Positions 35,372-44,590 are shown, counted from the first letter of the stretch. The stretch: 64,000 nt of DNA from Dehalogenimonas etheniformans (GCF_014672715.2 NZ_CP058566.2:434001-498000); one strand, 5' to 3'. Made by a program: numbers and translations. Notes: generated by a model from the sequence alone, not told the origin.

Positions 35372-35547
35372 TGGGAGCCATCTAAAGTGCGTTGCTTGAA
35401 ACAACTCTGGGAGGAAAACAGGCGATGGAATCAGATGACGGCAGATCTTTCAAGTGATAATCATATATTGCAAGATTAACTCTCAGGAAATTATTGAAGC
35501 CTGCTCACAAGCGCGCTCTGAAAGTTCATCTGCGCGAGGATAATTAG
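35372..35547 (+). pseudogene. IS3-family orfA remnant (frameshifted)
   Basis: The first part reads VRCLKQLWEENRRWNQ then MTADLSSDNHILQD, the leucine-zipper end of IS3 OrfA. A frameshift near 35480 leads to LRKLLKPAHKRALKVHLRED and a stop at 35545-35547. Faint OrfB-like traces (GICRMVMIRGASCC) continue to about 35620. The element is dead. Confidence 0.7.
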
Positions 35548-36167
35548 GTTGGCGAAAGGAATCTGTCGAATGGTTATGATCAGAGGGGCTTCTTGTTGCA
35601 TCGGGCTAGGGGTAGGTTTTCATAGAATTCGACCCAATAGCACGAAGGTTAGTAAAAGCAGGAATGGCGGTCCGCGTCTTAATGATAACATCAAACTTGG
35701 CATCTCGTCCCATCTCACATCCAACAATCTTTGATTGAACAAAATCTGCTTTTGTTCAACTTGCTTACCATAGACTGGTTCACGGGCGACAACGGACAAT
35801 AGGCCTACGCAGGGTCTACTCCGTGATAAAAGGGGAAATTGGTGAAGCTGGGAAGGTAGGTCGTACCAGGTCACTCCGGTGTGGTCAAAATGGTCAATAC
35901 TTTTAGTTGCCTGGAGATGGTAAGTAGTCCCCACGTTAAAGGTTGAAACTTAATTTTAGGACACCAGGAAAGTGGTTGCCAGGACGGTGGATTTACAGGT
36001 CATTTGAAAGCACACGGTTGAACACCGACCGAATTTTGACTAAAAAATGACCAGCGGGAAATAATGGCTGGTTGAATGAAATATTCTACTTCTGTTTAGT
36101 TTCAGTTACGGGATATGAGAACAGCGCCTGCTGTGTAGTCGCTTTGTGGATCGATGCGAAATGGGTT
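35548..36167. other. Gap of 620 bp with IS debris
   Basis: Contains the possible OrfB trace and short frames without ribosome sites; nothing else convincing. It ends just past the stop side of the 36168-36749 gene. Confidence 0.3.
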
Positions 36168-36749
36168 TCAGGGGATTATCAGATTGGTTGTACCTGTGAG
36201 AAATCGCCTGATGAATTTCAGCAATTTGGTTTCCATCAACGATTCGGTAATGTTGTTTAGATCACCTAAAGGTACGCCATTTTCAGCCCGGTTTTTTAGA
36301 AGGTGGAGAGCGGCGAAAAGACCAGGCCATTTTACCCACCCCGGTCCAGTGGGCATCTCGGATTCGGGAATAATGGAAAAGGTAGAAATGTTCACAACCC
36401 AATCGACTTCTCCTCGTGCCTGGACGCCCTGGTGGGCAACACCTAATCCGGCGGAGAAAGCTCCATTCTTATTATGGGTGATCAAAGCCGTACCTACGAA
36501 TCCAATCCCGGATTCGAGAAGAACAGGCCCTAATCCTATGCCATCTTTCCAAAAAGCCCGCAAACCGCGCCCCGCAGCGATTGTTTTGCGCCTGCTTTCC
36601 AGAACTTTAATCAGGATTGTGACCTTGGCAACTTCAGCCTGTTTTCGGGTTAAAGATAACACCTGGGAGTTGGTGGCCGCCCGTTCCCTGATCTGGGTCA
36701 GGTTCTTTTTAAAACCAGATAGCTCACTTTCCCAGACCTCCAGAGTCAC
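36168..36749 (-). CDS. Hypothetical protein of mobile module
   Basis: 193 residues. It starts 4 bp inside the end of the coiled-coil gene (ATGA overlap) and so is translated with it. N-terminal charged helix, then glycine-rich segments (GIGLGPVLLESGIGFVGTALI). The family is not recognised. Its pairing with the coiled-coil protein, together with the recombinase module nearby, suggests an element-borne function. Confidence 0.55.
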   Translation of the reverse strand: MTLEVWESELSGFKKNLTQIRERAATNSQVLSLTRKQAEVAKVTILIKVLESRRKTIAAGRGLRAFWKDGIGLGPVLLESGIGFVGTALITHNKNGAFSAGLGVAHQGVQARGEVDWVVNISTFSIIPESEMPTGPGWVKWPGLFAALHLLKNRAENGVPLGDLNNITESLMETKLLKFIRRFLTGTTNLIIP

Positions 36750-37975
36750 GGTTGTTGGCCCATCCGGCGTTTTACTTCATCGACCAGTTTAGCCAGTTCA
36801 GTGGCTGATTGTTCACTCGTCTTCTGAATAGCAGTTTCCTCACCGACAGCGATGCCGGTCACAATCGCATTCTCCATCAGTAACATGAGGTCTTTCCCTA
36901 CACCGTTAACGTAACCTTCAATCGTAGACGCGGCTTTTTCGGCGGACTGGGTGATCAAACCCGATGCGTTAGCACAACTTGCTTTAATTTCCCCGTTCAG
37001 GGTAGCCTTTTGGGATTCAAGCGAGGCGATCTCACCAGTCAGAGTGGAAGCCTGAATATGTAATTCTTTCAGGTGCTGCTGTTTGCTTTCCATCGCCGAC
37101 TTAAGACCGGATAGACCCCCGAACTCGTGCAAGGTTTCAAAAAAAATGGCCTTGATTTCTTCCGGGCCTAGGTTTTGTTCGGCGGCCAGGTCTTTAACAA
37201 GGTCCTTGATTTGGAGGAGGTGAGTCTCCGACAGCCCGATCTGCTTGAGCGTTTGAAGCGTTGCTTCCCGCCCACCGATCTCAGATACCAGTTGGGCATT
37301 TTTAGTCATGAGGCCGGCATTCTCCTTCAGGAGATAGTCTCGAATGCCCTTTTCAGCGCATGCCAACTCATTCATCTTTTTTAAATCAGCCTGGGATTTG
37401 GCTATCTGGGTGTTTAATTTGGCTTCATTGGCCTGTGAAACCTTAAGGGTGGATTCAAGTGACGCCATGTTGGTAACGAGGTTGACCTTTTGTTGCTCCA
37501 AAGATTGAATTTCAACTTCAAGTTTTTTCTTGTTGGCAGCAAGATCGGAATATTTCTTGATGAGCTCGGGGAATGACAGGTTCTCGGTTTTCTCCAGGTC
37601 GTGAAGATGTAGTGCCGCCAGGAGAAACTCATCGGCCGGAAACCCGTTTTGGGAGTGCTTTTTTACCAGGTTAGCCCACTCGTTCAATTGCGTCATGCCA
37701 ATGCCTAGTTCGTAGCATCGCTGAAATAGAAGTGTTCCCAGGTAAGCCTGAGCAGGACCAAGATTGTTTTTCTTTAACTGCAGGGAAAGTTGGCGCAGAG
37801 TGCCGATTTCTTCGGTTGGTAAACCCGGTATTTGAAGTTTTCCGGTAACAAGGTCATCGGTGACACCGACGATGCTGCCATGCGAGAACGTGGTCTTGTT
37901 CTTAATTTCATCTACAGTGTCGCCCAATAGGTAATGTTTAGCGACGTCGAGTTTTTCTTCTAAGGTATGCGCCAT
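36746..37975 (-). CDS. Long coiled-coil protein with N-terminal HTH-like region
   Basis: 409 residues. The first 60 residues resemble a helix-turn-helix of resolvase/sigma type (LEEKLDVAKHYLLGDTVDEI, KTTFSHGSIVGV). Residues about 130-240 and 290-350 form heptad-rich coiled coils (KKKLEVEIQSLEQQKVNL, KQQHLKELHIQASTLTGEI). No membrane segment. Proteins of this form occur on integrated elements; the role could be DNA tethering or segregation, which is speculation. A winged-helix gene lies 34 bp upstream on the same strand. Confidence 0.65.
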   Translation of the reverse strand: MAHTLEEKLDVAKHYLLGDTVDEIKNKTTFSHGSIVGVTDDLVTGKLQIPGLPTEEIGTLRQLSLQLKKNNLGPAQAYLGTLLFQRCYELGIGMTQLNEWANLVKKHSQNGFPADEFLLAALHLHDLEKTENLSFPELIKKYSDLAANKKKLEVEIQSLEQQKVNLVTNMASLESTLKVSQANEAKLNTQIAKSQADLKKMNELACAEKGIRDYLLKENAGLMTKNAQLVSEIGGREATLQTLKQIGLSETHLLQIKDLVKDLAAEQNLGPEEIKAIFFETLHEFGGLSGLKSAMESKQQHLKELHIQASTLTGEIASLESQKATLNGEIKASCANASGLITQSAEKAASTIEGYVNGVGKDLMLLMENAIVTGIAVGEETAIQKTSEQSATELAKLVDEVKRRMGQQP

Positions 37976-38009
37976 AATCGTCCTCCGTCACGAAATCGTT
38001 CATTATCAT

Positions 38010-38276
38010 CTAGTCTGTTCCCTCGAGTTCGAACAATCCCTGCAGGTATATCAGGCGCCGATATCCGGCGTCGGTGATTTGGTACCAGAAGCCCTTCGGC
38101 ACCGCCTGATTGCGGTGCCTTGCGAGCAAGCCCTGCCGGTGGTAGCGCCGTAGAAGCTCAGAGGCGTTGGTGATGCTCAGGTCACAAGCGATGGCGACTT
38201 CCCACGACACATACCAGGAGTAAGCTCCACCGTTGTAGAGAAATTCCAGGACCTGTACTTTGCGGTAGTTTCGCAT
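38010..38276 (-). CDS. Winged-helix DNA-binding protein
   Basis: 88 residues that are essentially one winged helix: VLEFLYNGGAYSWYVSWEVA, then a recognition helix ITNASELLRRYHRQGLL and a wing ending FWYQITDAGYRRL. It is the first gene of the minus-strand part of the module and is divergent from 38385 over about 108 bp that holds tandem AT-rich TATAATG-like promoters. It likely represses the divergent region. Confidence 0.75.
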   Translation of the reverse strand: MRNYRKVQVLEFLYNGGAYSWYVSWEVAIACDLSITNASELLRRYHRQGLLARHRNQAVPKGFWYQITDAGYRRLIYLQGLFELEGTD

Positions 38277-38384
38277 TTGATTTGACTAGGCTCCAAGAAA
38301 TGGCAATACTTGGTCTTGACAAGTATGTATAATGTATAATACATTGATGTACATGTAGTGTCAATATAACGAAAGAGGTCAAAG

Positions 38385-38846
38385 ATGCAAGAAATCCCAT
38401 TCAGCGTGCCCGTATCCGGTACCGTCAAAATTGACGGCAGTTCGATCACCATCACCATCAACAGATCGGAAACCTTCATTTCGTTCGAACCCGAAACCCC
38501 GGCCGGGGCCAGGCATTCTGCCCTGGAGCGGGGCAGAACAACTTATGACGTTATTCTTGAGAGCGCAAGGGAGTTTATTCGAAGAAATGGCTACAACCGG
38601 TTTTTAGCCCCTGAACTCTACGATATCGCCCATGAAAAATACCCGGAACTGAAAAAGAATTCGTTCTTAACCCGGGTGATCTCAAGCTCACCAAACCATC
38701 CTTCCTACAAATACTACAGTTCGCGGCGGGATTATTTCGTTCATATGATTAATGGGATTTATCAGCTTGATGCGAAATATGTGGTGAAGGACAACGGTGA
38801 AACAGGGAATCCGAATGGAGCCTCGTTATTTATGAACCGAGATTGA
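38385..38846 (+). CDS. Hypothetical protein, HTH-like C-terminal domain
   Basis: 153 residues. N-terminal beta strands (TVKIDGSSITITIN), then a helical domain (YDVILESAREFIRRNGYNRF, LYDIAHEKYPELKKNSFLTR) with the look of a HARE/winged-helix fold ending FVHMINGIYQLD. ATG 38385 follows an AAAGAGG site. First gene of the plus-strand operon leading to the recombinase. Confidence 0.6.
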   Translation: MQEIPFSVPVSGTVKIDGSSITITINRSETFISFEPETPAGARHSALERGRTTYDVILESAREFIRRNGYNRFLAPELYDIAHEKYPELKKNSFLTRVISSSPNHPSYKYYSSRRDYFVHMINGIYQLDAKYVVKDNGETGNPNGASLFMNRD

Positions 38847-38884
38847 TGATGTTGTATTCAGAGCAAGGAGGAGGTTTGTTTGAA

Positions 38885-39154
38885 ATGCCACAAGATGAAA
38901 ATATGGTCAGTGAATTAGGCGCAGGCATACTCAAAATACAGGACAAGGAAATCCGCAAAGCCGTTCACAAGGCTGTTCATTCCCTTTTTAGGCAAATCGA
39001 GAGTGAGCCCACGATCGTTGGAGTAGCGTTTGACGGCAAGCATGGTGCAGAAGAACAGGCCGGCACCTTAACTGAGGTGGGGGCATGGCTGTTCCACAGG
39101 AGGCAGGAAGATGAGCACTCCGGCGACTTGTCCGGTGACCCCGGAAGCACTTAA
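38885..39154 (+). CDS. Hypothetical protein upstream of serine recombinase
   Basis: About 89 residues. I choose ATG 38885 because AAGGAGGAGG lies 10 nt before it; the frame is open back to 38843. A helical middle (KIQDKEIRKAVHKAVHSLF) and a hydrophilic tail. It overlaps the recombinase start by 44 bp. No known family. Confidence 0.5.
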   Translation: MPQDENMVSELGAGILKIQDKEIRKAVHKAVHSLFRQIESEPTIVGVAFDGKHGAEEQAGTLTEVGAWLFHRRQEDEHSGDLSGDPGST

Positions 39155-41003
39155 TGGATATATCCAAGACGCAGCCAAAGCGGCTGGATATTCCCAGGGT
39201 TTCGGCGTCAAGGGTTGCGATCTAAAACAGCCTTTCTGGTGGGCTGGTTACTGCCGCCAGAGCTTGGATGCGCAAGGCTTGAATAACAGATTACCTGAAT
39301 ATTTACTTAGTTTAGCCAAAATGGCGAAAGCCCAAGGTGCGATAGTTCCATTAGAATATGTGCTGTATGATCACGTATCAGGTGAACATCTCGACCGCCC
39401 GGCGATGCAATTCCTACGGCACGATCTTGTTGACCACGGTAAGGTGCTAGGGATATTCTTTGCCGACCTGAGGTGCCTGTCCCGCGAGCCCGCGCCGCAG
39501 CAAGTCTTTGAACGTGAATGCGAAATTCGCGGCATAAAACTAATCTTCGGCGATGCTCCGTCCGGTATGGACACCGCGTCCCAGTTCGTACGTTCAGCAC
39601 TCACCTACAGTAATAAATTAACTAGGTTGGCAACACATAACAACGCTCGAGCCGGCAACATCGGGCGGGTTCTCAAGGGCTTAGTACCAGCCTGCAAGGC
39701 TCCGTACGGTTACAGGTACCGCCGCGACGCTGAAATCACCAGCGCTGGCAAAATACTTATCAAGAAAGCATGGTGGGAAATCGATAATCTGGATGAAAAC
39801 TCCGAGATTATCGAGCATAGCCCAGCCTGGGTTGTGCAGGCGATTTTCAGGTGGACCGGGCGGGAAAACCGGACAACCCATTGGGTGGCAAAAACACTCA
39901 ACGAAATTGGAATTCCCAAACCGGGAGGAGGGGTCTGGAGGCCAAACACAGTGTGTGGCCTGTTGGGTAATCGTTGCTACACGGGTCAGCACTTCTACAA
40001 CGCCGCCTCCATGGTGCCCAATCCGGCGCGTCCGCTGGGTGATGTCACTGGCAAAGTCAGAAGAACCATTTTGCGGCCAAAGCCAAAAGAGGAATGGATA
40101 GAGTTCTCAGTACCCCAGATAATCACTCAGGATTTATGGCAAAGTGCGATGGATACAGTCGCAAAAAGAGGTAGGGGAAGGGGTAAACAGGGTAAGGCTA
40201 TTCAGGCTTTGTTACGGGGGCGGATCTTTTGCCCAGTATGTTCTCTTCCAATGGTGGTCAGACGCGACGGGCGGGATCACAAAGTCTTTTACCATTGCAC
40301 CCGCCGATACCGGGCTTGGGATGAGAAAAACGCCTGCAGCAACCGAAAATTCATTCCCGGAAGCTGGGACGAGTCGGTTTGGGATATTGTGTATGCTCTT
40401 CTGTGGGATGATGTTTGGCTCGAGCAACAGGTTGAAGTGGAACGATCCAATCACCAGGCTTCAACAAAGTTGATAGATTCGGAACTGCGAAAAATTAACA
40501 TTATGCGATCAAAAATCGCTAAAGTTCAGGTGGGTTACGAAGAAGGTGTCTACGACGCTGTCGAGGCTAAGAACCGAATCAAAGGTTGCCAAGCAGGGAT
40601 TCTGGTTGCTGAAAAAGAAATCCAAAAGCTCAGCAGCCAAAATAACGGCGATTGTGTTCTAGGAAGCGTAGAATCGCTAAAACGTCAACTTGAAGAACTG
40701 CGGCACATTAATCTAGAGTCAGCCAGTTTTGAAGACAAATTTAACATCATAAGGTTGTTAAATGTTCGGGTATTCCCTTCCGAAGATTTAAAGACGATGA
40801 GGATTAAGGTAGGCCTGGATACTCATCAATACGGGGAGGATGGCACTCAAAATGCGTGTGGGAAAGTCCTATATGCCCCACCAAGAATCCCAATACGTAA
40901 AACGGTTTCTCTGAATTATTTTACAGCTATCTCCCACTACCCTGAATACAACAATCCCTCCAATGTTTCAGTTGGTATCAGATCTCAACCTATAGATATA
41001 TAA
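39111..41003 (+). CDS. Large serine recombinase (integrase-type)
   Basis: 630 residues. The resolvase domain has the catalytic serine in YCRQSLDAQ, an unusual form of YxRVSxxxQ, and the arginine region DLRCLSREPAPQQVF. Then a recombinase domain (APYGYRYRR, ENRTTHWVAKTLNEIGIPKP), a zinc ribbon (CPVCSLPM, later YHCTRRYRAWDEKNAC) and a coiled coil. It would insert and excise the module at short att sites. The start is ATG 39111 with AGGAGG. The cargo behind it appears to be the winged-helix and coiled-coil genes. Confidence 0.9.
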   Translation: MSTPATCPVTPEALNGYIQDAAKAAGYSQGFGVKGCDLKQPFWWAGYCRQSLDAQGLNNRLPEYLLSLAKMAKAQGAIVPLEYVLYDHVSGEHLDRPAMQFLRHDLVDHGKVLGIFFADLRCLSREPAPQQVFERECEIRGIKLIFGDAPSGMDTASQFVRSALTYSNKLTRLATHNNARAGNIGRVLKGLVPACKAPYGYRYRRDAEITSAGKILIKKAWWEIDNLDENSEIIEHSPAWVVQAIFRWTGRENRTTHWVAKTLNEIGIPKPGGGVWRPNTVCGLLGNRCYTGQHFYNAASMVPNPARPLGDVTGKVRRTILRPKPKEEWIEFSVPQIITQDLWQSAMDTVAKRGRGRGKQGKAIQALLRGRIFCPVCSLPMVVRRDGRDHKVFYHCTRRYRAWDEKNACSNRKFIPGSWDESVWDIVYALLWDDVWLEQQVEVERSNHQASTKLIDSELRKINIMRSKIAKVQVGYEEGVYDAVEAKNRIKGCQAGILVAEKEIQKLSSQNNGDCVLGSVESLKRQLEELRHINLESASFEDKFNIIRLLNVRVFPSEDLKTMRIKVGLDTHQYGEDGTQNACGKVLYAPPRIPIRKTVSLNYFTAISHYPEYNNPSNVSVGIRSQPIDI

Positions 41004-41043
41004 AAGTAATAATTACGATTTAATAACCATTAATAACATTATA

Positions 41044-41099
41044 TTGACACTGTGCTTACTAAGTGATACCATCAGTACTAAGACCTGTATCCTGGATAC
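41044..41099 (+). promoter_or_regulatory. Promoter and palindrome before pseudo-receiver gene
   Basis: TTGACA (41044-41049), 17 bp, TACCAT (41067-41072). Directly downstream is a near-perfect palindrome GTATCC-T-GGATAC (about 41087-41099) framed by GTACTA/TAGTAC, a likely regulator site in the leader. Confidence 0.5.
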
Positions 41100-41230
41100 T
41101 AGTACCTTCCCTTTACGTCGGTCAGACTGAGCGTTGCCGGATACGATCAAAGGCAAACCAATGAAAACGCATCCTAACGACGAGGCTTATTCCTGCCACC
41201 CCGAAACAATGGCCACGGTGGAGGCTGTGA

Positions 41231-42010
41231 ATGGATGTCCTGATCTTCAATCCTTCCCAAAAAGATACTGAAACAATAACATCAGTATTCGACAGCTTGT
41301 GGCCTGGGTCGTGTACCAAGGTGGCTACGACAACCGAACATGCCCTCTCAGTATTTGAGAAATCTCGTTTCGATCTCGTCATAATCGTCGTTAATCTTCG
41401 AGACATATGTTTTGATTTAGTTAAAGATCTGAGACGGTTCTCAGATGTACCGGTGGTGGTGATAGATGGCAATCCCAACGAATATGCGTTAATGAAGTTT
41501 ATCGATCTAGGTGCTGATGACTATCTCGTGAGTCCATTCAAACCGTTGGAACTGCTATATCACTGTAAGGCAATAGTACGCCGGGCATTCGGGATGGACT
41601 CAGATAACGAACCTCTCGAGGTTGGCCTGCTAAGACTTGACGCCCTGCTACACCGAGCGGAGATGGGCGGTCAACAAATCCCGCTATCACGTACAGAAAG
41701 TATCGTCCTAAGCCATTTGATGAAAAATGCCGGGCGGGTGGTCAGCCACAACAGTTTGGCACGAGCTATATGGGGTGATGAAACTGTTGAAGCTAACGGT
41801 ACGATTCGAACATACATTGAACGCCTCCGAAAAAAGCTCGGTGATAATCCCAGGAATCCATCTTTAATCTTGACTGAAACAGGGTATGGCTATAGACTGG
41901 CTAAACCCTTCAAGCTCCATCTCAATCCTGTTTTGTCACTAATTGTCACGGTTATTAACATGATTGCTGCGTTACCCCTCTTTTCAGTCATAGATTGCGA
42001 CGCTCTTTAG
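41231..42010 (+). CDS. OmpR-type regulator with pseudo-receiver and C-terminal hydrophobic tail
   Basis: 259 residues. The receiver has lost its phosphorylation site: the acidic pair is MDVLIFNPSQ, the aspartate position is valine (LVIIVVNLRD) and the lysine position is serine (YLVSPF). The winged helix is intact (LSRTESIVLSHLMKNAGRVV, TIRTYIERLRKKLGDN). After the domain a hydrophobic tail (LSLIVTVINMIAALPLF) could touch the membrane. It must work without phosphorylation, perhaps by ligand or membrane contact. First of three receiver proteins before rdhA3; no kinase nearby. Confidence 0.85.
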   Translation: MDVLIFNPSQKDTETITSVFDSLWPGSCTKVATTTEHALSVFEKSRFDLVIIVVNLRDICFDLVKDLRRFSDVPVVVIDGNPNEYALMKFIDLGADDYLVSPFKPLELLYHCKAIVRRAFGMDSDNEPLEVGLLRLDALLHRAEMGGQQIPLSRTESIVLSHLMKNAGRVVSHNSLARAIWGDETVEANGTIRTYIERLRKKLGDNPRNPSLILTETGYGYRLAKPFKLHLNPVLSLIVTVINMIAALPLFSVIDCDAL

Positions 42011-42092
42011 ACGGGATCTGTTACCCCGATGGATTAATATTTATCCAGGCTGAAAAATCTTCCATTTTTCGATTTAGAAGCTTGGTGGAAAA

Positions 42093-42767
42093 ATGAAGGC
42101 ATTGCTGGTTGAATCTGAGCAAAAGACCGCCGAAATTCTCGGCTCCACTCTTAGATTACCTTTTCCCGATATTGACCTAATCTGTTCTGACAAAGGTGAG
42201 CCAGGACTAGATTTGTTGTTCAAGGAAATTTTTGATTTTGCGATCATCGATCTGAAATTAGCGGATATTTCCGGGTTTGAATTCCTAAAACGAATGAGAT
42301 TATTTTCTCAAGTCCCTGTTTTGGCAATTCAATCCGGGCTGGAAGACATAGACCTAGTGCGAGCGATCGACTACGGGGCCGACGACTGCCTGCCAAAACC
42401 GGTGAATCCAATAATTCTTATCGCAAGGGCAAAAGCCTTGATCAGGCGTGTCAACGGCTTTCTGAACCGGGAAGAAACAGTCGCTGGAATGCTCCGTCTC
42501 GATTCGCTTATCCATAAAGCCTATTTCAAAGGCCAAGAAATATACCTAACCCGTACAGAAAATATCGTTTTACACCACCTGATGAACAATGCCGGGCATG
42601 TCGCTTCTTACCGGAGCCTCGCGTGTCAACTCTGGGGCGACGATTATCCCGGTTCCAATAAGGCCATCCGTAAATGCATCGATCGATTAAAAGTGAAACT
42701 CGGCACCGTCGCAGCCTCTCCCGAGTTGATAAATGAAAGAGGCGTCGGTTTTCGGCTAGTCCCCTGA
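42093..42767 (+). CDS. OmpR-type response regulator
   Basis: 224 residues. Receiver with phospho-aspartate in AIIDLKLADISG and lysine in CLPKPV; the acidic pocket is changed to VESEQ. The winged helix LTRTENIVLHHLMNNAGHVA and KAIRKCIDRLKVKLG closely resembles that of the preceding gene, so the pair arose by duplication. No cognate kinase lies within 5 kb. It probably regulates the downstream rdhA3 operon. Confidence 0.88.
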   Translation: MKALLVESEQKTAEILGSTLRLPFPDIDLICSDKGEPGLDLLFKEIFDFAIIDLKLADISGFEFLKRMRLFSQVPVLAIQSGLEDIDLVRAIDYGADDCLPKPVNPIILIARAKALIRRVNGFLNREETVAGMLRLDSLIHKAYFKGQEIYLTRTENIVLHHLMNNAGHVASYRSLACQLWGDDYPGSNKAIRKCIDRLKVKLGTVAASPELINERGVGFRLVP

Positions 42768-42791
42768 TAGAAAGCCAGACATTGTAGATCT

Positions 42792-42813
42792 GACCCGGGA
42801 AGGGTCTTTTTTT
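42792..42813 (+). terminator. Rho-independent terminator
   Basis: GACCC-GGGAA-GGGTC followed by seven T. Confidence 0.75.
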
Positions 42814-42920
42814 ATTGCTTTTTTGTCGCTCTCCGTCGTTATCGAGGCATCAAATTGTCCCTTTAAGTCGTCTGTTTCGGGCGTTTCATTCTCTAAACTA
42901 CAAGTAAAAAGGTTGTTGCA

Positions 42921-43343
42921 GTGCAAATTTTATGTGTAGGAGGCGATTCCACAACTCTTCAAGAGATTACCTGCATTTTGAAATACGACACCGGAATTTT
43001 ATTCCAAAATTGCAGTCTTTCCAATATCGAAAATGCCCAATATTTTTCAAATGACCTCCCCATTTTGATCCTATTGGATCTGGAGACTCTTGGCATTGCG
43101 AACCTGAAAAAAATCCTGGCTCTGATCCACGATCGAATTTGTACGATTATCCTGGCTGACAGTTCCATCGACCCAAAATTGTTGCTTAATGCACTTGATT
43201 CAGGAGCCAGCGATTATCTGTTCAAACCAATAAACAAATCAGAATTATTGCAGTTGATTAAACACCGAAAAGAGGAGGAACGCCGTGCCGATCGAATTGA
43301 TAATCTTCTTTCTAATGATCGTAGTGTCTTTGATTGCGGCTAG
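42921..43343 (+). CDS. Stand-alone receiver domain protein
   Basis: 140 residues, GTG start. Phospho-aspartate in LILLDLETLG, serine in ILADSS and lysine in YLFKPIN are present; the acidic pair is reduced to one aspartate (CVGGDS). A charged C-terminal helix (KEEERRADRIDNL) replaces an output domain. It follows the two OmpR-type regulators and precedes the radical SAM/rdhA3 genes, perhaps as a phosphate sink or a partner of the pseudo-receiver. Confidence 0.8.
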   Translation: MQILCVGGDSTTLQEITCILKYDTGILFQNCSLSNIENAQYFSNDLPILILLDLETLGIANLKKILALIHDRICTIILADSSIDPKLLLNALDSGASDYLFKPINKSELLQLIKHRKEEERRADRIDNLLSNDRSVFDCG

Positions 43344-43437
43344 GAAGATCCGCACTTCCCATTACTAAAACCTGTAACAGGTCTAATAAGTACAGGTGAA
43401 AAAACGGCGAGATTGTGCCGGAGGACGGAGGGCAACA

Positions 43438-43791
43438 GTGAAATATTTCGCGAGTGGTAAGCAGACAGTTTATCCGGAGGATTATAAGACAAAAGTCGAA
43501 TTCTTGCGCAAGTCGCAAGAATGGCTCAAGCGAAAAGAAGCAGAAGGGATAGTAGAGAGCGCATACAGTTTCACAGCCGGCGGCGGGTTCATCGTCTTTG
43601 ACGTCAGTTCACACAACGAGTTAGTGGAGAACTTGATCGATTTTCCGATGTATTGCCTGTGCGAGTTCACTGTCCAACCCCTTGTCACGTTTCATGACAA
43701 TGCGGATTTCATTATCAATGAATTCAGAAAGTGTGGAGCCTACCGTGAAGAGAACCCCGACGAATATCTATCACATTGCGTATACGCCTGA
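43438..43791 (+). CDS. Ferredoxin-fold barrel protein (muconolactone isomerase-like)
   Basis: 117 residues from GTG 43438, which has a GGAGG...GGAGGG site; the frame is open back to 43396. The order beta (MKYFASGKQTV), helix (EFLRKSQEWLKRKEAEG), beta (SAYSFTAGGGFIVFDV), helix (NELVENLIDF), beta (CEFTVQPL) is that of dimeric alpha-beta barrels like muconolactone isomerase. It overlaps the next gene, a radical SAM enzyme, so they probably act together; the reaction is unknown. Confidence 0.6.
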   Translation: MKYFASGKQTVYPEDYKTKVEFLRKSQEWLKRKEAEGIVESAYSFTAGGGFIVFDVSSHNELVENLIDFPMYCLCEFTVQPLVTFHDNADFIINEFRKCGAYREENPDEYLSHCVYA

Positions 43792-44590
43792 CACGAATGA
43801 AGTCTGCCTGTTTTTTTGGGGCTGCAACCTGGAATGCCGCGGCTGCTATTGCCGTCGGCGCATCTACAGCCCGATGCTTCAAGATTTCAACCATGATGGA
43901 CCTAACGTCCTCAAGGACCCAACGAGGTTGGCGGAGCCACCAAACAAATTCTTAACGCTTGAGGAAGTTATGGAGATTCTGGATCCCTTCGAACTCAAAC
44001 AGGTTGTTCTCGAAGGCCAAGAAGCCGGGCTCGATCCTGCTTACCCACTAGTGGCAGAGGCTTTGCATAATCGATTCGGCTCCAACAACGTACTACTCAC
44101 AAACGGATATCAATTGCCCGATCTGACCCACACCGACAAAGTCGAATTCGGTATCAAAGCCATTTCGGAGACCCTCAATATTCACTATACCGGCAGATCC
44201 AACAAGCCTGTGCTTGAGAACCTCATAAAAACATATCGTATGGGAAAAAAGATCATCGTCGAGTCAGTGCTTATCCCGGAATATATCGGCGTTGAAGAAA
44301 TCGAGCGGATAGCCCGGTTCGTGGCGAGCGTGAGCAATGAGATTCCTTTCATTATCCTGCCGTACTTTAAGTCCGGAGAAAATCCCTGGCGCAGGCCGAC
44401 TAAACAGGAATTGGAAAGCGCCGCATTGGCCGCAAAGCAACACTTAAGCACGGTTTATCACTTCACCGGGGAAGAGAAGCTTGAATGGAAGGTCGAAAGC
44501 TTATTCCCACCTGGTTTAGGACGAGCGGACCTAGAATATCTGCCTGTTCTAAAGTCAATGGACGAACGCAGAGAACTGGTCGGAGTCTGA
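43745..44590 (+). CDS. Radical SAM protein beside rdhA3
   Basis: About 281 residues from GTG 43745 (an upstream ATG at 43682 is also possible). CNLECRGCYC gives the CxxxCxxC motif for the SAM-cleaving [4Fe-4S] cluster. The remaining barrel is of activating-enzyme type (VVLEGQEAGLDP, VLLTNGYQLPD). No SPASM-like cysteine cluster. It overlaps the barrel protein and ends 87 bp before rdhA3. It could modify a cofactor, a peptide or RdhA; I cannot tell which. Confidence 0.85.
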   Translation: MKRTPTNIYHIAYTPDTNEVCLFFWGCNLECRGCYCRRRIYSPMLQDFNHDGPNVLKDPTRLAEPPNKFLTLEEVMEILDPFELKQVVLEGQEAGLDPAYPLVAEALHNRFGSNNVLLTNGYQLPDLTHTDKVEFGIKAISETLNIHYTGRSNKPVLENLIKTYRMGKKIIVESVLIPEYIGVEEIERIARFVASVSNEIPFIILPYFKSGENPWRRPTKQELESAALAAKQHLSTVYHFTGEEKLEWKVESLFPPGLGRADLEYLPVLKSMDERRELVGV

